A DNA stretch of 64,000 bases from an uncultured Chryseobacterium sp. (GCA_913776245.1 CAJYLO010000007.1:124001-188000), one strand, 5' to 3'. Shown: positions 32,559-41,662, counted from the stretch's first letter. Made by a program: numbers and translations. The notes: generated by a model not told the origin, from the letters alone.

Positions 32559-33895
32559 TATCTGGTCAGATCCAGTCCGCCGAAATTACCGGAGCTCATC
32601 ATTATAAAAGCACCTTTGGTTTTATCCAGACTTTCCCAGTAAGCGTGCAGATCTTCCACATTGGTAAAGACTTTTAGCGTGTCATTTTTAAATTTTTCTT
32701 TGATTAATTCAGGAGAGATCGGTTCCATTCTTTTGATTTTCAATGCATCTTCCGAATAGAAAACGACGGCATTGTCCAGTCCGTCCAAAGCATGATCATA
32801 TTGTTCAAGAAAAACAGGATTGAGGCTGGAATAGGTATGCAATTCCAGAAAACCGAATGTTTCTGTTTTTGAAAACTGTTCTGCAAAAGCGGCAACGGTA
32901 GCTTTTACCTTACTTGGTGCGTGGGCAAAATCCTTGTAAAGCAATCCGCCGTCCGGTCTTTCCACTTTTTCCAAACGCTTGGAAGCGCCTTTGAAGCTCA
33001 TAATGGCTTCATAGAATTCCTCTTCCATAATGCCTAACTGAGAACAGATGTATCTGGCGCCTTCCATATTGAGCAGGTTATGTTTGCCGAAAACAGATAG
33101 AGGAATGTCGCCCATATCGGTTTTCAGGTTTACAATGCCATCAATGATTTCATAGTCCGGTGTTTTATAAGGAATTTTTCTGAAGTAATTGTCAGCACTT
33201 TCTACCACTTTTACCACTTCAGCATCTTCTTCGTTGTACACCAAAACGCCACCGGGAGTGATGCTTGCCACAAATTTTCTGAACTGCTCCACATAATCAT
33301 CAAAAGTTTTAAAAACGTTAATATGATCCCAGGCAATCCCGGAAATCAAAGCAATGTTCGGTTGGTATAATAAAAATTTGGAACGCAGATCAATTGGGGA
33401 AGACAGATATTCGTCGCCTTCCAGGATCATAAAATCATTGTCATTTGTAATCTTCACCATACAGTCAAAGCCTTCTAATTGTGCGCCCACCATATAGTCG
33501 ATGTCTTTCTGATGAAAATTCAGAACGTGAAGAATCATAGATGTTATAGTCGTTTTCCCGTGAGAACCGCCTATGACCACTCTGGTTTTTTCCTTAGATT
33601 GTTCGTAGAGAAACTCCGGATAGGAATAGATTTTAAGACCTAATTCCTTTGCTCTTGCCAGTTCGGGGTTATCAGCGTGGGCGTGCATTCCCAGAATGAC
33701 CGCATCAATATCCGAAGTCAGCTTTTCCGGAAACCAGCCCATTTCTGCAGGGAGAATTCCCTTCTTTTCCAGTCTTGATTTTGAAGGTTCGAAAATAGCA
33801 TCATCGGAACCTGTTACCTGATAGCCTTTATCTTTAAGCGCAATAGCAAGATTGTGCATTGCAGAACCGCCAATGGCAATAAAATGAGTTTTCAA
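32558..33895 (-). CDS. mpl: Mur ligase family protein, Mpl-type (UDP-MurNAc tripeptide ligase)
   Basis: The 445-residue ligase has the Rossmann start MKTHFIAIGGSAMHNLAIAL, the ATP-binding loop GGSHGKTT (residues 109-116) and the Mur middle and C-terminal domains (ISGIAWDHINVF, KDFAHAPSKVKATVAA). The AHAPSKV pattern is characteristic of Mpl, which reattaches recycled murein tripeptide to UDP-MurNAc; MurC is the main alternative. The start is a TTG: no ATG exists between the preceding in-frame stop and the conserved Rossmann loop. A promoter-like TACTTTTG lies at 33913-33920, leaving a leader of only about ten bases. Confidence 0.85.
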   Translation of the reverse strand: MKTHFIAIGGSAMHNLAIALKDKGYQVTGSDDAIFEPSKSRLEKKGILPAEMGWFPEKLTSDIDAVILGMHAHADNPELARAKELGLKIYSYPEFLYEQSKEKTRVVIGGSHGKTTITSMILHVLNFHQKDIDYMVGAQLEGFDCMVKITNDNDFMILEGDEYLSSPIDLRSKFLLYQPNIALISGIAWDHINVFKTFDDYVEQFRKFVASITPGGVLVYNEEDAEVVKVVESADNYFRKIPYKTPDYEIIDGIVNLKTDMGDIPLSVFGKHNLLNMEGARYICSQLGIMEEEFYEAIMSFKGASKRLEKVERPDGGLLYKDFAHAPSKVKATVAAFAEQFSKTETFGFLELHTYSSLNPVFLEQYDHALDGLDNAVVFYSEDALKIKRMEPISPELIKEKFKNDTLKVFTNVEDLHAYWESLDKTKGAFIMMSSGNFGGLDLTR

Positions 33896-33912
33896 TTCTA
33901 AACAATTTTACA

Positions 33913-33920
33913 CAAAAGTA
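33913..33920 (-). promoter_or_regulatory. Promoter element of the Mur ligase gene
   Basis: On the minus strand TACTTTTG matches TAnnTTTG and fixes the TTG at 33895 as the likely start. Confidence 0.5.
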
Positions 33921-33985
33921 AGGAGTTTTCTTTGAAAGCTGTTAGAAATTAGAAGTAAGTTCCTTTAATATTAAATAAATAAAAA

Positions 33986-34006
33986 AACCTGATTTTAAAT
34001 CAGGTT
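33986..34006 (-). terminator. Terminator of the hypothetical gene at 34018
   Basis: AACCTGATTT-T-AAATCAGGTT followed on the minus strand by a T run. Confidence 0.75.
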
Positions 34007-34017
34007 CAAAGTAATAT

Positions 34018-34431
34018 TTATGATAGAGTGGTTTGGTTCCGCGGTATCTTGTGTTCTATTTTCAGTTCTTCACCGGTGAGTGTAAAATAGATGTTCTGAA
34101 GCTGGTGAAGATAATTACATTTAATATAATTGCCGAAGAATAAAAATCCTTCCAATATTTTGTTAGAGTCCAGATCAAAATCATAACGGCAATAATTTGT
34201 CAGATCGAATCTTACCCTGTTATGCGAGCGGTATGCTTCTTTGAATCCTAATTTTGAGAACCATTCGGCAGTAAGCGCAATCGGTTTCAGTTTTTTGTAA
34301 TCTACAGCAGTATCCGGATCTATTTTCACAAGAACACTTTCATCATTATTTTCCATTCCAATTATCGGGACAATTGTGTCACCATACATCAGCAAATTGT
34401 TTAGTCTAAGTTCTGTGGCTTCCATTTTCAT
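34018..34431 (-). CDS. Hypothetical protein (RLNNLL / LHQLQN-x-YF-LTGEEL type)
   Basis: The 137-residue soluble protein begins MKMEATELRLNNLLMYGD and ends NYLHQLQNIYFTLTGEELKIEH. This start and end pattern recurs in small Bacteroidetes proteins, often in phage or mobile regions, but no function is known to me. No phage genes are near. The second Met (residue 3) is an alternative start. It is a single transcription unit with its own terminator. Confidence 0.75.
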   Translation of the reverse strand: MKMEATELRLNNLLMYGDTIVPIIGMENNDESVLVKIDPDTAVDYKKLKPIALTAEWFSKLGFKEAYRSHNRVRFDLTNYCRYDFDLDSNKILEGFLFFGNYIKCNYLHQLQNIYFTLTGEELKIEHKIPRNQTTLS

Positions 34432-34720
34432 AAGATATTAGTGATTCGTAAATTCAGTGTCCATAGCAGTAAACAAAAGCTTTGCCAAGTTGATACAAAA
34501 TCAATAATTAATTTCATTTATGGTTGAAAAATTGATTTTATTGTTGAAAGGATATCGTTTCGTTATGTTTCCGTCTTTTCTTCGTTTTCTCTTCGTATTC
34601 GTTATATTGTCAGATTTTTAACTTTTTGTTTTTATTTTTTGTTATAATGAAAAATACAGAATTCCGCTTTTGGTGGCATGTTCTTTGAACTTGACATCAT
34701 CACAAATCAAATCTATCATT
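34432..34720. other. Gene-free gap between divergent genes
   Basis: The 289 bases between the hypothetical gene and the SDR gene are AT-rich. They contain a pyrimidine-rich stretch with repeated TCGTTT/TTCGTTT/TTCGTAT motifs at about 34556-34606. I recognise no structured element or gene. Confidence 0.45.
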
Positions 34721-35698
34721 ATGAAAAATAAAGAAACGGTATCTATTCGTAACAAGACTGTGGTTATTACCGGCGCATCTAGTGGTGTGGGAAGAGCGGC
34801 CGCAGAGGCTTTTGCAAAAGAAGGGTGCAATCTTGTGCTGGCTGCCAGGGGAAAAGAAGCTTTGGAAGAAACGGTTGCCATCTGCGAAAGTCTGGGTGCA
34901 TTTGCGATAGCTTTCCCAACCAATGTTGCCGAGTACAAGGAAGTGGAACAGCTGACAGAAAAAGCATTAGAAATTACAGGAGCCATCGATTTCTGGGTGA
35001 ATAATGCCGGCGTAATGGCTACGGGAAGATTTGAAGAGACACCAGTCGAGGTGATTGACCAGGTTATCAAAACCAATCTTCTAGGCTATATGCACGGCGC
35101 AAGAAGTGTTCTCCCTGTCTTTAAAAAACAAGGATACGGTGTCCTTATTAACAATGTATCTATTGGCGGATGGATGCCTGCGCCTTATGGTGCAGCTTAT
35201 TCTGCTTCAAAATACGGTATCCGCGGGATGGTGGAGTGCCTGCAGGGTGAAGTCTCCGACGAGCCGGATATTCATGTTGTGGCGCTCTATCCCAGCATCC
35301 AGCGCTCTACAGGTAATATGCATTCGGCGAAATATTCCGGGCTGGACTTTAAAATTCCGCCAACAGCGGCCGACCCGAAAAAGCTGGCTGATGAAATGGT
35401 GGCGATGGCCAAAAACCCAAAGAAAAGCAAATTTACGGACTGGTCATCACTGCTGATGAAGACGGCTTATGGTATTTTCCCGAAAGCAGTCATCAATTCT
35501 ACTTCAGCCGCATTACGATTATTGATGAAAGAAGATGCTACTACAGATACGGACGGCAATATTCTTACACCATCCAAATATCCGATGCAGGTTTACGGCG
35601 AAACGATACTTCCTGTACCGTCTAAGAAATCAAAAATAATGATAGCAGGTCTTTTGGCCGCTGGAGCCATTTTTATGATCTCAAGATCAAGAAGATAA
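34721..35698 (+). CDS. SDR family oxidoreductase with C-terminal membrane helix
   Basis: The 325-residue protein has the classical SDR core: VVITGASSGVGRAAAEAFAKEG, WVNNAGVMATG, the catalytic Ser in NNVSIGG and YSASKYGIRGM (Tyr-x-x-x-Lys). A C-terminal extension ends in a hydrophobic helix (IMIAGLLAAGAIFMI) and positive residues SRSRR, so it is probably tail-anchored in the inner membrane. Such extended SDRs occur in Bacteroidetes; the substrate is unknown. The ATG at 34721 is chosen over an in-frame upstream codon because the Rossmann start lies directly after it. Confidence 0.9.
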   Translation: MKNKETVSIRNKTVVITGASSGVGRAAAEAFAKEGCNLVLAARGKEALEETVAICESLGAFAIAFPTNVAEYKEVEQLTEKALEITGAIDFWVNNAGVMATGRFEETPVEVIDQVIKTNLLGYMHGARSVLPVFKKQGYGVLINNVSIGGWMPAPYGAAYSASKYGIRGMVECLQGEVSDEPDIHVVALYPSIQRSTGNMHSAKYSGLDFKIPPTAADPKKLADEMVAMAKNPKKSKFTDWSSLLMKTAYGIFPKAVINSTSAALRLLMKEDATTDTDGNILTPSKYPMQVYGETILPVPSKKSKIMIAGLLAAGAIFMISRSRR

Positions 35699-35750
35699 AT
35701 ATGGTAAGAAAATTGCAGAGGATTCTATACAATCAATAATCATAACGATA

Positions 35751-35785
35751 AATAGGGGGATGCTTTGCTGGTCTCCCTATTTTTT
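35751..35785 (+). terminator. Terminator after the SDR gene
   Basis: AATAGGGGGA and TCTCCCTATT arms followed by six T residues. Confidence 0.65.
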
Positions 35786-35800
35786 AGCTTAACAAAATAA

Positions 35801-35828
35801 AAACCCTGGATATTTTTATCCAGGGTTT
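35801..35828 (-). terminator. Terminator after tRNA-Cys
   Basis: AAACCCTGGATA-TTTT-TATCCAGGGTTT, 12-bp perfect arms, with a T-rich tract following on the minus strand. Confidence 0.8.
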
Positions 35829-35836
35829 ACAATTGA

Positions 35837-35906
35837 GGTGCCTAGCGGATTCGAACCGCTGTGGGTGGTGTTGCAGACCACTGCCTAGCCGCTCGGCCAA
35901 AGCACC
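35837..35906 (-). tRNA. tRNA-Cys (anticodon GCA)
   Basis: The minus strand folds as a 70-base cloverleaf. The acceptor arm is GGTGCTT with AGGCACC (one G-U pair), the anticodon stem GTGGT/ACCAC encloses loop CTGCAAC with anticodon GCA, and the T arm contains GGTTCGAATCC. CCA is not encoded. It stands alone, with its terminator directly downstream. Confidence 0.95.
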
Positions 35907-36018
35907 GTTTTATTGGTCTGCAAATTTAGTGTTTTTTTTGAAATTTCAAATGTTATCATCAGTTTTCTTCGATTTTTTTATGATTTAATGATGTGAAGGA
36001 TGCCTGCGAATTGCAAAA

Positions 36019-36130
36019 CTAGCCCTGATGGCAGCGGTTACCCCGCAGTGGAATGGGAAGGCCGGGGTTTTGCGGATGGAAGCCTTGGCACGAGGAGTAT
36101 GAGCGAACAGCAGGTTCCCGGCTCCTAAAT
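36019..36130. repeat. Structured intergenic repeat, family B, copy 2
   Basis: It begins CTAGCCCTGATGGCAGCGG and ends GAACAGCAGGTTCCCGGCTC as in copy 1. The middle is unrelated: TACCCCGCAGTG ... GCCGGGGTTTTGCGG, which forms its own hairpin. Confidence 0.75.
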
Positions 36131-36189
36131 ATTAATGATTTGCATTTCTTTAATCGATGATTCCAATCTTTATTTCGGTTCCAAATAAG

Positions 36190-36197
36190 TATCTTTG
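36190..36197 (+). promoter_or_regulatory. Promoter element for the RibBA-like gene
   Basis: TATCTTTG matches TAnnTTTG, 19 bases before the ATG at 36217. Confidence 0.5.
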
Positions 36198-36216
36198 CAA
36201 AAATTTTTTAGAAATA

Positions 36217-37338
36217 ATGGATAGATTCCAACTGAATACGATTGAAGAAGCGCTGGAAGATCTTAAAGCCGGTAAAATGGTAATTGTGGTAGACGACGAA
36301 GACAGGGAAAACGAAGGCGATCTGATAGCAGCTGCAGAACTTACCACGGCAGAAACAGTCAACTTTATGGCTACTTTTGCCAGAGGTTTGATTTGTATGC
36401 CTATTACAGAAAAACGTTGCGATGAGCTGGAACTGCATTCTATGGTTGCCAATTCTACGGATCCCAAAGAAACCGCTTTTACCATTTCTGTAGATCTTCT
36501 TGGAAAAGGTGCAACCACTGGAATCTCTGCGAGTGACCGTGCAAAAACAATACAAGCCATTATGGATCCCGAAACCAAACCGGGCGACCTGATGAGACCG
36601 GGCCATATTTTCCCTCTCCGCGCAAGAGAAGGCGGTGTGCTGAAAAGAGCCGGACATACTGAAGCTGCAATAGACCTAACCAGGCTTGCAGGACTGAAAG
36701 AAGGTGGTGTGATCTGCGAAATTCTGAACGAAGACGGAACCATGGCAAGATTGCCACAGTTGAGAGAATTTGGTAAAAAACATAATCTGAAAGTAGTTTC
36801 CATTGAAGATCTTATCCATTACAGGCTGAGACAGGGCGATCTGGTAGAAAGAATAGAAGAGCGTGACATCAAAACGCATTTCGGGGATTTTAAATTCTAT
36901 GTTTTTGAAGAAAAACCAACAGAACAAATCCATTATGCACTAACGAAGGGAAGCTGGTCTGCCGATGAAGCCGTGCTGGTGAGAGTGCAATCTTCGGGAA
37001 CTTATTTTGATGTATTCAGCAGACTGTCAAACGGTGAACATCCATTGATGCAGAAAGTCACAGACCTGATTAACGCGGAAGGAAAAGGCGCTGTGGTTTT
37101 CATCAACAATGTTTCTAACAAAGAAAACACGCTGAGCAGAATTCAGCATTTCCTTAATTTCCAGGATGGAACCAATGACCAGCCGACTATTGCGCCTAAT
37201 TTCCGGGATTATGGCATCGGGACTCAGATCCTTAAAGATCTTGGCATTAATAAATTTAAAGTGATCACCCAAAATCCGAACATAAAACCGATTCTTTCCG
37301 GTTATAATGTGGAAGTGACTGAAATGATCGCTTTGTAA
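36217..37338 (+). CDS. ribBA: 3,4-dihydroxy-2-butanone 4-phosphate synthase with degenerate GTP cyclohydrolase II domain
   Basis: The 373-residue protein has an intact RibB domain (about residues 1-205): DDEDRENEGDLIAAAE and the HIFPLRAREGGVLKRAGHTE active-site block. RibB makes the four-carbon unit of riboflavin from ribulose-5-phosphate. The C-terminal RibA-like domain keeps NFRDYGIGTQILKDLG and LSGYNVEV. Where GTP cyclohydrolase II has its three zinc cysteines the sequence reads VRVQSSGTYFDVFSRLSNGE with none. So only the RibB activity looks competent, and a separate RibA would be needed elsewhere. The ATG at 36217 follows the promoter. Confidence 0.88.
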   Translation: MDRFQLNTIEEALEDLKAGKMVIVVDDEDRENEGDLIAAAELTTAETVNFMATFARGLICMPITEKRCDELELHSMVANSTDPKETAFTISVDLLGKGATTGISASDRAKTIQAIMDPETKPGDLMRPGHIFPLRAREGGVLKRAGHTEAAIDLTRLAGLKEGGVICEILNEDGTMARLPQLREFGKKHNLKVVSIEDLIHYRLRQGDLVERIEERDIKTHFGDFKFYVFEEKPTEQIHYALTKGSWSADEAVLVRVQSSGTYFDVFSRLSNGEHPLMQKVTDLINAEGKGAVVFINNVSNKENTLSRIQHFLNFQDGTNDQPTIAPNFRDYGIGTQILKDLGINKFKVITQNPNIKPILSGYNVEVTEMIAL

Positions 37339-37344
37339 ACGTTG

Positions 37345-37398
37345 AGATAATAGATGATAGACTATGAGAGGTGAGATGTGAAATTCGAGATAATACCT
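37345..37398. repeat. Repeat arm related to family E
   Basis: GAGATAATAGATGATAGAC resembles one arm of the inverted repeat at 46075; the opposite arm is not obvious here. Confidence 0.4.
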
Positions 37399-37423
37399 TG
37401 CCATAGTTTATATAATAATAAAA

Positions 37424-37447
37424 ATAGCGCTCCAAATAGAGCGCTAT
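37424..37447. terminator. Terminator between convergent genes
   Basis: ATAGCGCTC-CAAATA-GAGCGCTAT, a 9-bp perfect stem with A/T tracts on both sides. Confidence 0.75.
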
Positions 37448-37499
37448 CATATTTTCCTTATTACTAAAAACTTTAGTCTATAAGGCTGAGCTTAAAATT

Positions 37500-39437
37500 C
37501 TAATTGGCTGGCCAAACATTATTTTTAGGATTGATGTCCGGTACAATGGATTGCGGATCTAATTTTACCTGTGTGATTTCTTTAGTGGAATCGATCTGGA
37601 AAGTCCATTCTGTATTTCTTTTCCAAACTTCTACAGGTAGTTTTACCGTTTCGGTAGTTCCATCTTTAAAGGTTACCAAAACTGTTGTAGGCATAGGCAG
37701 CTGGCCAATATTTTCTACTGTGATCTGTGCCCCGTTTTTGTAATCGCTGTTCACAGGTTTTACGGCTTTCACGGCTTGATCTACTTTCCATTTATTCATA
37801 AACCAGCCTCTCCAGAACCAGTTAAGCTCTTCGCCGGATACATTTTCCATTGTGTGGAAGAAATCCCAGGGCGTAGGATGTTTGAAAGCCCATCTCTGAA
37901 CATAAGTTCTGAAAGCTTTATCAAATCTTTCAGGTCCGAGAACGGTTTCTCTCAGGATTCCCAAGCCAAGTCCCGGTTTGAAATAGGCGAGAACACCAAT
38001 ACTTCTTTCTTTCATATTATCCGGGCCTACCATTACCTGCTCAAAGTTGTCACTCTGCACGAAAGGCCCCATTTTACCTATATCCTGCTTACGGTAGTAT
38101 TCTCCTTTGTTAAAAGCTTCTGTTGACAATTCATTGATAAACGTATTAAAACCTTCGTCCATCCAGGCAAATAACCTTTCATTGGAACCCACAATCATTG
38201 GGAACCAGGTGTGTCCGAACTCGTGGTCTGTAACGCCCCAAAGGTCATCGCCTTTAGAGTTTCTATGGCAGAATACAATGCCCGGATATTCCATTCCGCC
38301 CTCATTTCCAGCTACATTGGTTGCGGCAGGATAAGGATATTCAAACCATTTCTGAGAATAATGTTCAATAGAAGCTTTGGTGTATTCTGTAGATCTTCCC
38401 CAGGCTTTTTCGCCGGCACTTTCTACAGGATAAGCTGAGATGGCAAGGGATTTTCTACCGCTTGGCAGATTGATTCTTGCAGCATCTATAATAAAAGCGG
38501 CGGATGATGCCCAGGCAAAATCCCTTGCTTTTTCAATTTTGAATTTCCAGGTTTTGGTGCCCGAATTATTACCTTTTCCTAGCTCAGATTCCGGGTGGAT
38601 CATTACTGTCTTTTCGCTGTTTTTTGCAGTATTCCAACGGCTGATCTCTTCTCTGGAGTACACTTCTTTTTCATTCAGCAATTCTCCGGAAGCCACCACA
38701 TAATGATTGGCTGGGACTGTAATATTGGCAGATAAAGTTCCATATTCTAGGTAGAATTCCGAGGCGCCAAGATAAGGCAGTGTATTCCATCCCATAACAT
38801 CGTCGTAAACACACATTCTGGGATACCATTGTGCTATGGTAAAGATCTTTCCGTTCTTTGTCTCTTCCACGCCCATTCTGTCTGAGCCATATTTGGGTGA
38901 TTTGAAAGCGTATTCTATTTTAATTTTCGCAACACCGCCATTGGCTTTCAGTTCTTCCGGAAGGTCGATTTGCATTCTGGTATCAGTTACCGTATATTTT
39001 ACGTCTTTACTGTTATATTTTACCGATTTTATTTTATAACCACCGTCGAAAACCTCGCCTCTTGCGCCATTTCTGCTTCCGGAAATCGGGATGACCGCAT
39101 TACCTCTGGAATCTTTGGAAAAAAGATTCTGATCCAGCTGAAGCCAAAGAAAGCTGAGCTGATCCGGACTATTATTTGTATAAATAATGTCTGCTGAGCC
39201 TGTCAGCTCATTATTAGCTTCGTTGAGGCTGACATTCAACTGGTAATCTGCTGAGTTCTGCCAGTATTTGTGTCCCGGCTGGCCGCTGGCAGAACGGGTT
39301 TCGGTTCCTGTCTGCGGATAAAAAAACGGCTTGAAAGCTTCTGTGTAATCGTACTTTGGAGATTCCTGCGCAAAAGTATGCCCTGTAAAAGCAACAATAG
39401 CAATAGCAGAAATCAAATGCGGAAGTCTGAATTTCAT
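37500..39437 (-). CDS. M1 family zinc aminopeptidase, secreted
   Basis: The 645-residue protein starts with a signal peptide ([23 protein letters not shown]). The gluzincin site is complete: HEFGH at residues 405-409 and the third zinc ligand E428 in MDEGF, 18 residues after the last His. The exopeptidase-type [10 protein letters not shown] motif (378-387) lies upstream. It should remove N-terminal residues from peptides in the periplasm or at the surface. The M1 catalytic domain is followed by a C-terminal beta-type domain. It is transcribed alone and divergently from the phosphoesterase gene. Confidence 0.93.
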   Translation of the reverse strand: MKFRLPHLISAIAIVAFTGHTFAQESPKYDYTEAFKPFFYPQTGTETRSASGQPGHKYWQNSADYQLNVSLNEANNELTGSADIIYTNNSPDQLSFLWLQLDQNLFSKDSRGNAVIPISGSRNGARGEVFDGGYKIKSVKYNSKDVKYTVTDTRMQIDLPEELKANGGVAKIKIEYAFKSPKYGSDRMGVEETKNGKIFTIAQWYPRMCVYDDVMGWNTLPYLGASEFYLEYGTLSANITVPANHYVVASGELLNEKEVYSREEISRWNTAKNSEKTVMIHPESELGKGNNSGTKTWKFKIEKARDFAWASSAAFIIDAARINLPSGRKSLAISAYPVESAGEKAWGRSTEYTKASIEHYSQKWFEYPYPAATNVAGNEGGMEYPGIVFCHRNSKGDDLWGVTDHEFGHTWFPMIVGSNERLFAWMDEGFNTFINELSTEAFNKGEYYRKQDIGKMGPFVQSDNFEQVMVGPDNMKERSIGVLAYFKPGLGLGILRETVLGPERFDKAFRTYVQRWAFKHPTPWDFFHTMENVSGEELNWFWRGWFMNKWKVDQAVKAVKPVNSDYKNGAQITVENIGQLPMPTTVLVTFKDGTTETVKLPVEVWKRNTEWTFQIDSTKEITQVKLDPQSIVPDINPKNNVWPAN

Positions 39438-39532
39438 TAGGGAAAGTTTTGGTTAATTAAAATTAGTGCTAAAAAATCTTCGGTTGTTACAAATAAAGCG
39501 GGATAATGGGATTTTGATAAAAAATCTGTTCG

Positions 39533-39540
39533 TACCTTTG
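39533..39540 (+). promoter_or_regulatory. Promoter for the YfcE-like phosphoesterase gene
   Basis: TACCTTTG matches TAnnTTTG, and TTTTG at 39512-39516 serves as the -33 element: one of the best full promoters in the window. Confidence 0.6.
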
Positions 39541-39557
39541 TAAAAGACATTCCGGAA

Positions 39558-40055
39558 ATGAAACGTATTCTTCTTTTATCAGACACCCATTCATACATAG
39601 ATGAACGCATCCTCGAGTATGCTAAAGATGCAGATGAGGTTTGGCATTGCGGTGATTTCGGAAGTATGACAGTGATTGAAGAGCTGGAAAAAATAAAGCC
39701 TTTGCGAGGTGTTTATGGCAATATTGATGAGGCTAAAATCAGAACTGTTTTTCCGGAAGTTCTCAGTTTCAAATGTGAGGAGGTTGATGTTCTGATGATT
39801 CATATCGGCGGCTATCCGGACAAATATTCGCCGCTGGCAAGGAAAGAAATTGCGGATAAAAAGCCAAAACTTTTCATTTCCGGTCATTCCCATATCCTGA
39901 AGGCAATGCCGGATAAAAAGAATGATCTTCTGCACCTCAATCCTGGTGCTTGCGGAAAATCCGGCTGGCACAAGGTGAGAACAATGATGCGCTTCACGAT
40001 TCACAAAGATGAAATCAAAGATTTGGAGATCATAGAGCTGGGAACCCGGGTTTGA
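39558..40055 (+). CDS. YfcE/MJ0936-type metallophosphoesterase
   Basis: The 165-residue protein contains the calcineurin-like motifs in order: LLLSDTHSY (Asp, His), WHCGDFGS (Gly-Asp), GVYGNID (Gly-Asn), MIHIGGYP (His) and ISGHSHI (Gly-His-x-His). Two metals bound there hydrolyse phosphodiesters. Small proteins of this class act on cyclic nucleotides or unknown phosphodiesters in the cytosol. It is the first of three plus-strand genes (phosphoesterase, Smr protein, hydrolase), each separated by a family D repeat. Confidence 0.92.
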   Translation: MKRILLLSDTHSYIDERILEYAKDADEVWHCGDFGSMTVIEELEKIKPLRGVYGNIDEAKIRTVFPEVLSFKCEEVDVLMIHIGGYPDKYSPLARKEIADKKPKLFISGHSHILKAMPDKKNDLLHLNPGACGKSGWHKVRTMMRFTIHKDEIKDLEIIELGTRV

Positions 40056-40097
40056 GAGTTAGAATTATAGCGAGTTTGAGTTTTTATGGCTGAATGA

Positions 40098-40156
40098 AAC
40101 GCCTTTGCGACCTTAAAAGCATATAGTCTTAAAAAAACTTGCGGACTTTGCGTTAA
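40098..40156. repeat. Inverted repeat, family D, copy 5
   Basis: AACGCCTTTGCGACCTTAAAA faces ACTTGCGGACTTTGCGTTAAAA in the gap between the phosphoesterase and Smr genes. The two arms look like direct relatives rather than a clean inverted pair. Confidence 0.55.
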
Positions 40157-40175
40157 AAATATTATTAATTATAAA

Positions 40176-40670
40176 ATGAAAGTAGGAGACAACGTTTCTG
40201 TCATTGATGAAAATCTTAGAGGAAAGGTTCTGAAGATTCTTGCCGATCAGGTTAAAATAGAGGATGAGCACGGTTTTACTTATAATTTTTCAAAAGATAA
40301 ACTGACAATCATTGATGCTGATTTGTACGAAAATTCTCCGATTATCAAGAAAAAAGAAACGTCCAAAATCACTTCAAAAAAACACAACAAAGCGCCTATG
40401 AAATTAGATTTGCATTTTAATTTCCTGGTCAAAAATCCTTCGGATTACGATGCTTTTGAAAGGCTGATGATCCAGAAAGAAAAACTGCTGGAAACCATCG
40501 ATTTTTGCAGGAAAAATAAAATCAAAAATCTTTTGATCATCCACGGCATCGGAGATGGTGTGCTGCAAAAAATGGTTTATGATGTTTTGGAAGGTCTCAC
40601 GAATATTGAATACGATAGCGACGGATTTTTTTATCATCAATCCGGAAATGTCGAAGTTAAATTTTTATAA
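40176..40670 (+). CDS. Smr domain protein
   Basis: The 164-residue protein has an N-terminal beta-barrel-like part (MKVGDNVSVIDENLRGKVLKI, about residues 1-50) and a lysine-rich linker. A C-terminal Smr domain follows, with the LDLHF motif and the IIHGIGDGVL loop (about residues 74-130). Smr domains are nucleic-acid nucleases or binders also found in MutS2. A small KOW/Tudor-like N-terminus plus Smr is a common Bacteroidetes form. The substrate is unknown; a role in RNA quality control or recombination is possible. Confidence 0.87.
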   Translation: MKVGDNVSVIDENLRGKVLKILADQVKIEDEHGFTYNFSKDKLTIIDADLYENSPIIKKKETSKITSKKHNKAPMKLDLHFNFLVKNPSDYDAFERLMIQKEKLLETIDFCRKNKIKNLLIIHGIGDGVLQKMVYDVLEGLTNIEYDSDGFFYHQSGNVEVKFL

Positions 40671-40690
40671 AAAAGGGTCAACTTTTATAA

Positions 40691-40755
40691 GCATAGCGCC
40701 ATTGTGAGCCTAAAAGGATTTAATACTAAAAAATCTTGGTGTGCTTTGTGTTTAA
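40691..40755. repeat. Inverted repeat, family D, copy 6 (degenerate)
   Basis: GCATAGCGCCATTGTGAGCC and TGTGCTTTGTGTTTAAC, degenerate CTTTGTG-type arms between the Smr and hydrolase genes. Confidence 0.45.
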
Positions 40756-40771
40756 CAAATAATAAAAAGTT

Positions 40772-41611
40772 ATGTTCAGAAAATCATTTAGTCTTATTTT
40801 AATTTTAGTGTTTGCATTTAGTTTTGCACAAACAGAATATAAAACCGAAAGCAACATTTCTTATTACCCGGAGAAAATCAATAAGACAGATACTTATATC
40901 CGTTCCCAATGCCAACTGAACTTCTATTATCCTGCAAATGTTAAAAATTTCCCGACTGTAATCTGGTTTCATGGTGGCGGATTAACCGGTGGTACAAACG
41001 AGTTGCCGAGGGAATTGCTGGAGCAAAACATTGCCGTTGTTAGTGTAGAATACCGCCTGGCTCCAAAAGTAAAAGCGCCGGCATATATTGAAGATGCTGC
41101 CGCTGCGACAGCCTGGGTCTTTGATAATATTGAAAAATACGGCGGTAATAAAAACCTGATCTTCCAATCCGGACATTCAGCAGGTGGCTATCTGGCAATG
41201 ATGGTTACACTGGATAAAAAATATCTTCAGAAATATAATATTGATGCTGACCAGATTGCAGCATTGATCCCATTCAGCGGCCAAGCCATTACCCATTTTC
41301 AAATCAGGAAAGAGCAGGGAATCCCGGAATTACAGCCGACAATTGACCAATATGCGCCGTTGTTTCACGTGAGAAAAGATGCGCCGCCAATTGTTCTGAT
41401 TACGGGAGACCGAGAGTTAGAACTATTTGGCCGTTATGAAGAAAATGCCTATCTCGCACGGATGTTGAATCTGGTAAAGCATCCCTCTGTAAAACTGCTG
41501 GAAGAAGAAGGGTTTGACCATGTAAGTATGGCAAAACCGGGATTTTTTATTTTGCTGAAGGAAGTTCAGGATCTTACCAAAAAAATAAAATCAGGGAAAA
41601 GTATAAAGTAA
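40772..41611 (+). CDS. Alpha/beta hydrolase (HSL/esterase type), exported
   Basis: The 279-residue protein begins with a signal peptide (MFRKSFSLILILVFAFSFA). It has the oxyanion motif WFHGGGLTGG (about residues 65-74), the nucleophile elbow GHSAGG (about 133-138), an Asp in LITGDRELE and a His in EEGFDHVSM that complete the catalytic triad. This is the arrangement of carboxylesterases and lipases of the hormone-sensitive lipase group. The substrate is unknown. It ends at a strong hairpin terminator. Confidence 0.9.
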   Translation: MFRKSFSLILILVFAFSFAQTEYKTESNISYYPEKINKTDTYIRSQCQLNFYYPANVKNFPTVIWFHGGGLTGGTNELPRELLEQNIAVVSVEYRLAPKVKAPAYIEDAAAATAWVFDNIEKYGGNKNLIFQSGHSAGGYLAMMVTLDKKYLQKYNIDADQIAALIPFSGQAITHFQIRKEQGIPELQPTIDQYAPLFHVRKDAPPIVLITGDRELELFGRYEENAYLARMLNLVKHPSVKLLEEEGFDHVSMAKPGFFILLKEVQDLTKKIKSGKSIK

Positions 41612-41650
41612 AAAAAGTCGCAAACCGGATATTCAGTTTGCGACTTTTTT
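41611..41650. terminator. Bidirectional terminator
   Basis: Perfect 15-bp arms (AAAAAAGTCGCAAAC and GTTTGCGACTTTTTT) around a 10-base loop. The GTCGCAAA core resembles family D arms, so a repeat may have been recruited as a terminator. Confidence 0.8.
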
Positions 41651-41662
41651 CTGATGTAAAAT

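Noticed and set aside
36150..36803. 217-codon open frame antisense to the RibBA-like gene
   Set aside because: It lies opposite a strongly conserved gene and its translation is low-complexity Ser/Ala-rich with no recognisable motif; an antisense shadow.
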